In this document: in pieces, positions 4,511 to 6,572 of the stretch
Numbering within the stretch: position 1 is the stretch's first letter
How the letters are laid out: the number at the start of each line of letters is the position of its first letter
NCBI GenBank assembly: GCA_011046405.1
Contig: DSAR01000133.1
Coordinates: 1-6,572, forward strand
DNA: 6,572 bases
Source: Chloroflexota bacterium
Lineage (GTDB): Bacteria > Chloroflexota > Anaerolineae > B4-G1
Direction of reading: 5' to 3'
Notes under the pieces: generated by a model
Databases searched by the model: none
The model's input: the letters and a program-made list of their open reading frames with translations, nothing else
What the model was told of the DNA's origin: nothing
Translations under genes and position numbers: made by a program

Positions 4511-6222
4511 TACAATTCGACGATTATGCCTTCGTGGGGGCGCAGTGTTAGATGGTCTAGATCGACGTTTTCTTCCCGGTCGAGGTAGCTGGATAGAGTG
4601 ATGCGGCCTGTCTGCTCGCCGGGGACGTCGATCTCGAGGGATCGGTCGACGAAGTTGAGGGCGACCAGGCGCCGCTCGCCGTTCCACTCGCGCAGGTAGA
4701 CGAAACAATCGTCGCACGCCTTGGGGTTCGTGTCCCTCGCCTCGACGACGTCCAGCGACCGGTAGTGCCCCCGGTAGAGCGCTGGCGTCTGGCGCCGGTC
4801 GTGCAGCAGTCGCCGGTACAGGTTCAGCATAGAGGCTGGGTCCTCCGACTGGGCCGCTGCGTTCCGCGAGACGAAATTCCCGGGGATGGGCAGCCACGGC
4901 TCGACGTCGGCGGAGCAGAAGCCCGCATTGACGTCCCGGCGCCACTGCATCGGCGTCCGGCAGCCATCGCGGCTGTAGGACGGCCCCAGCTTGACGCCCG
5001 GCGGATCCTGGATCCTGTCCGGCGGGATCTGCGCCTGTTCCATCCCCAACTCCTCACCGTAGTAGATCGTCGGCGTGCCGCGCAGCGTGAGCAGCATCAT
5101 GGCCGCCGTCCGGGCCACCAACTGGGGTTGGCGCTGGCCGCCGTAACGGGTCGCCAGCCGCACCTGGTCGTGATTGCCCAGCACGTAGTTGGGCCAGGCG
5201 AAGGGCGGCAGCGCGGCCTCCATCTCGTCCACCGAGCGACGCATCGCCGCCGCCTCCCAGGGCAACGGAATCAGCCGGAAGTTGTATGGCAGGTGTAGCT
5301 CGTCTCCGGTTCCATCTGCCGCCGCGCCGTAATACCGCACCCAGCGCGCCAGGGGCAGGTAGATCTCGCCGATGCCGCACCGTTCCTTGCCTGGAGCCTC
5401 ATATTCGTCCAGCACCCGGCGGATGTCACGGATGTAGGCGTGTACTTCCTCCTGATCCCCCGAATAGACGTGCAACTGGCGCCCGTGGATGTCGTTCGGC
5501 GGCAGATCGGGATCGGCGTCCGGGTTCGGGGGATTGTCGCGCAGGTCGGCGTCCTTGATGATCAGCCAGACCACGTCCATCCGCAGCCCGTCCACGCCCC
5601 GTTCCATCCAGAAACGGATCACGTCCAGCATCGCCGCCTTGACCGCCGGGTTGCGCCAGTTGAGTTCCGGCTGTTCCGGCAGGAACTGGTGCAGGTAATA
5701 CTGGCCCGTCGCCTCGTCGAAGGTCCACGCCGGGCCGCCGAAGAAGCTGCCCCAGTTGTTGGGCGGACGGCGCTGGCGGTCATCGCCCCCCTCGTCGTCC
5801 CCCTCACCAGGCCGGGGATCTCGCCAGATGTACCAATCCCGCTTGGCGCTATCCCGGCTGCTGCGCGATTCGACGAAGCACGGATGCTGGTCCGAGGTGT
5901 GATTGAGCACGTAATCGAGAATAATGCGGATCCCTCGAGCGTGCGCCTCGGCCACCAGCCGGTCGAAGGTCGCCAGATCGCCGAAGAGCGGGTCCACGTT
6001 GCAGTAATCGGCCACGTCGTACCCGAAGTCGGCCATCGGCGACGGGTAAATGGGGCTCAGCCAGAGCGCGTCGACGCCCAGGTCGGCCAGGTAATCCAGC
6101 CGCTGGATCACGCCTTCCAGGTCTCCCACGCCGTTCCCCGTCGTATCCTGGAAACTGCGGGGGTAAACTTGGTAGATCACGCCCCGCTGCCACCAGAGTA
6201 GATCGCTTGGATGATTCGTCAT
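4510..6222 (-). CDS. GH13 alpha-glucosidase (oligo-1,6-glucosidase-like)
   Basis: A 570-residue cytoplasmic glycoside hydrolase family 13 enzyme (usual length about 550-570), with no signal peptide. It is predicted to hydrolyse terminal alpha-glucosidic bonds of short malto- or isomalto-oligosaccharides. A metal-site-like loop DTTGNGVGD lies at 26-34. GH13 region I is DYVLNH (103-108). Region V is QPELN (184-188), typical of the oligo-1,6-glucosidase/alpha-glucosidase group. Region II is GLRMD with nucleophile Asp216, region III GEIY with acid/base Glu286, and region IV LGNHD with Asp352. A C-terminal beta domain follows from about 485. Val217 right after the nucleophile is, in characterised relatives, linked to alpha-1,6 preference, but this is a prediction only. 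A charged insert (EGDDEGGDDRQRR, 140-152) lies in domain B. The ATG at 6222 is chosen because GGAAGG lies 6 bases upstream; the longer GTG/ATG extension runs into repeats. It is the first recognised gene of the minus-strand cluster. Confidence 0.92.
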   Translation of the reverse strand: MTNHPSDLLWWQRGVIYQVYPRSFQDTTGNGVGDLEGVIQRLDYLADLGVDALWLSPIYPSPMADFGYDVADYCNVDPLFGDLATFDRLVAEAHARGIRIILDYVLNHTSDQHPCFVESRSSRDSAKRDWYIWRDPRPGEGDDEGGDDRQRRPPNNWGSFFGGPAWTFDEATGQYYLHQFLPEQPELNWRNPAVKAAMLDVIRFWMERGVDGLRMDVVWLIIKDADLRDNPPNPDADPDLPPNDIHGRQLHVYSGDQEEVHAYIRDIRRVLDEYEAPGKERCGIGEIYLPLARWVRYYGAAADGTGDELHLPYNFRLIPLPWEAAAMRRSVDEMEAALPPFAWPNYVLGNHDQVRLATRYGGQRQPQLVARTAAMMLLTLRGTPTIYYGEELGMEQAQIPPDRIQDPPGVKLGPSYSRDGCRTPMQWRRDVNAGFCSADVEPWLPIPGNFVSRNAAAQSEDPASMLNLYRRLLHDRRQTPALYRGHYRSLDVVEARDTNPKACDDCFVYLREWNGERRLVALNFVDRSLEIDVPGEQTGRITLSSYLDREENVDLDHLTLRPHEGIIVEL

Positions 6223-6228
6223 ATTTGA

Positions 6229-6234
6229 CCTTCC
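6229..6234 (-). promoter_or_regulatory. Shine-Dalgarno of the GH13 gene
   Basis: GGAAGG on the minus strand, 6 bases before the ATG at 6222, decides between this start and an in-frame start further upstream at 6288, which would add 22 residues encoded by repeat sequence. Confidence 0.75.
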
Positions 6235-6258
6235 ACATACTACTCGACATCTTTGGAT

Positions 6259-6294
6259 CACGAATGACCCGAATGACACAAATGGCACGAATTT
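6259..6294. repeat. CACGAAT-type 9-bp tandem units, interrupted by the mobile element
   Basis: CACGAATGA, CCCGAATGA, CACAAATGG and CACGAATTT follow each other in exact 9-bp phase, and ATTTGGCTTCGA continues as in the element at 667-725 (ATTTTGGCTCGA). The expected second half, GATAAAAAGCATTCGT, is found beyond the 110-bp mobile element, so the original repeat was probably split by its insertion. Confidence 0.75.
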
Positions 6295-6303
6295 GGCTTC
6301 GAC

Positions 6304-6413
6304 GTATCATCTCAATAAACCGGGGCAAACTCGCTCGGGCCGGTCTCCTGACCGTGCCCGCTGTGGCTCGGTCGGGAGACCGGCCACAGCTCCCCAACTT
6401 ATTGAGAAGATAC
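6304..6413. mobile_element. Complete 110-bp MITE-like palindromic element
   Basis: Terminal inverted repeats GTATCATCTCAATAAA (6304-6319) and CTTATTGAGAAGATAC (6398-6413) match at 14 of 16 positions. The perfect 8-bp direct repeat GCTTCGAC abuts both ends (6296-6303, 6414-6421) and looks like a target-site duplication. Inside are two adjacent hairpins (6336-6360 and 6361-6389). Each has a CGGTC/GACCG core, a tetraloop and one bulged T, and they are inverted copies of each other (about 19 of 21 bases). It encodes no transposase, so it would be moved by one encoded elsewhere. One arm recurs at 1677-1733. Confidence 0.85.
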
Positions 6414-6444
6414 GCTTCGACGATAAAAAGCATTCGTAAAATTG

Positions 6445-6456
6445 GTATCTTCTCAA
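6445..6456. repeat. Possible solo terminal repeat of the same element
   Basis: GTATCTTCTCAA is identical to the first 12 bases of the right terminal repeat read inward (also at 1677-1688). Similarity stops after 12 bases. It could be a decayed copy, or the left end of a longer relative continuing past the window. A chance match cannot be excluded. Confidence 0.35.
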
Positions 6457-6458
6457 CT

Positions 6459-6572
6459 TTAGTTTCCGCTAACTCATTTGCCAGACAGACAGTGGCACAC
6501 AGCGTTGAAGTTCCGGAAGTAGGACGATGGACTTTCAGAACAGAAAAGAACCTTGAAAAATGGATGCAGAAC
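6459..6572 (+). CDS. Partial or degenerate excisionase-like DNA-binding protein
   Basis: The plus frame with codons starting at 6459 is open to the window edge. It reads SANSFARQTVAHSVEVPEV, then VGRWTFRTEKNLEKWMQN. The tail closely resembles the excisionase/MerR-type ending VGR-x-W-R-F-R-K-E-D-L-E-K-W, with the same spacing from VGR to LEKW, and RQTV matches the recognition-helix pattern SRQTV. The stretch between RQTV and VGR is about five residues shorter than usual, and no good start codon or ribosome-binding site is visible nearby. It may therefore be a decayed gene, or a coincidence in a short stretch. The frame stays open upstream through the mobile element to an ATG at 6282, but that part is repeat-derived and I do not include it. 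The 3' end lies outside the window. Confidence 0.25.

Noticed and set aside
5440..6201. 253-codon plus-strand open frame opposite the GH13 gene
   Set aside because: It is antisense to a gene with all catalytic motifs intact. Its composition is rich in Arg, Pro and Val as expected for a shadow frame in GC-rich DNA, and it shows no recognisable domain.
6282..6458. ATG-initiated upstream part of the right-edge open frame
   Set aside because: It begins in the CACGAAT repeat and runs straight through the 110-bp mobile element, so this part is almost certainly not an ancestral coding sequence.

Overview
The window is a high-GC bacterial chromosome segment in which four metabolic or transport genes sit among many short dispersed repeats. 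Good Shine-Dalgarno sites, GC-rich coding regions, and AT-richer spacers filled with AACACAGAT-type, CACGAAT-type and palindromic repeats resemble repeat-rich Chloroflexota (for example Anaerolineae-like) genomes. That placement is inference; there is no rRNA or other marker gene here.

Layout from left to right. Positions 1-140 hold an AACACAGAT repeat and a small leader hairpin. A plus-strand gene (141-650) encodes an unrecognised, probably all-helical 169-residue protein and is clearly lower in GC than its neighbours. Positions 651-758 hold an inverted CACGAAT repeat and a possible terminator between convergent genes. All other recognised genes are on the minus strand. In transcription order they are a GH13 alpha-glucosidase (4510-6222), an 8-bp tandem repeat with a 38-bp perfect palindrome, two tightly coupled ABC-2 export permeases (3107-4411, then 1833-3095), and an RmlD-like extended SDR reductase (759-1667). 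No ABC ATPase is visible, so the permease pair must borrow one encoded elsewhere.

The most interesting content is a small non-coding mobile element. A complete 110-bp copy (6304-6413) has 16-bp terminal inverted repeats (14/16), two back-to-back hairpins, and a perfect 8-bp target duplication GCTTCGAC. It has inserted inside a CACGAAT repeat. One arm of the same element (57/57 identical, inverted) lies at 1677-1733, directly upstream of the reductase. There it is sandwiched between two 54-bp copies (53/54 identical) of the reductase start region. This rearrangement creates a 35-codon decoy copy of the reductase N-terminus whose stop codon falls one base before the true start (TAA-C-ATG). A third fragment of the terminal repeat may lie at 6445-6456. 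The last ~110 bases may encode part of an excisionase-like DNA-binding protein running off the window.

The GH13 enzyme and the permeases could be co-transcribed, but the palindrome between them may uncouple expression, and no shared function is evident. Nothing here is a CRISPR array, tRNA or rRNA gene.
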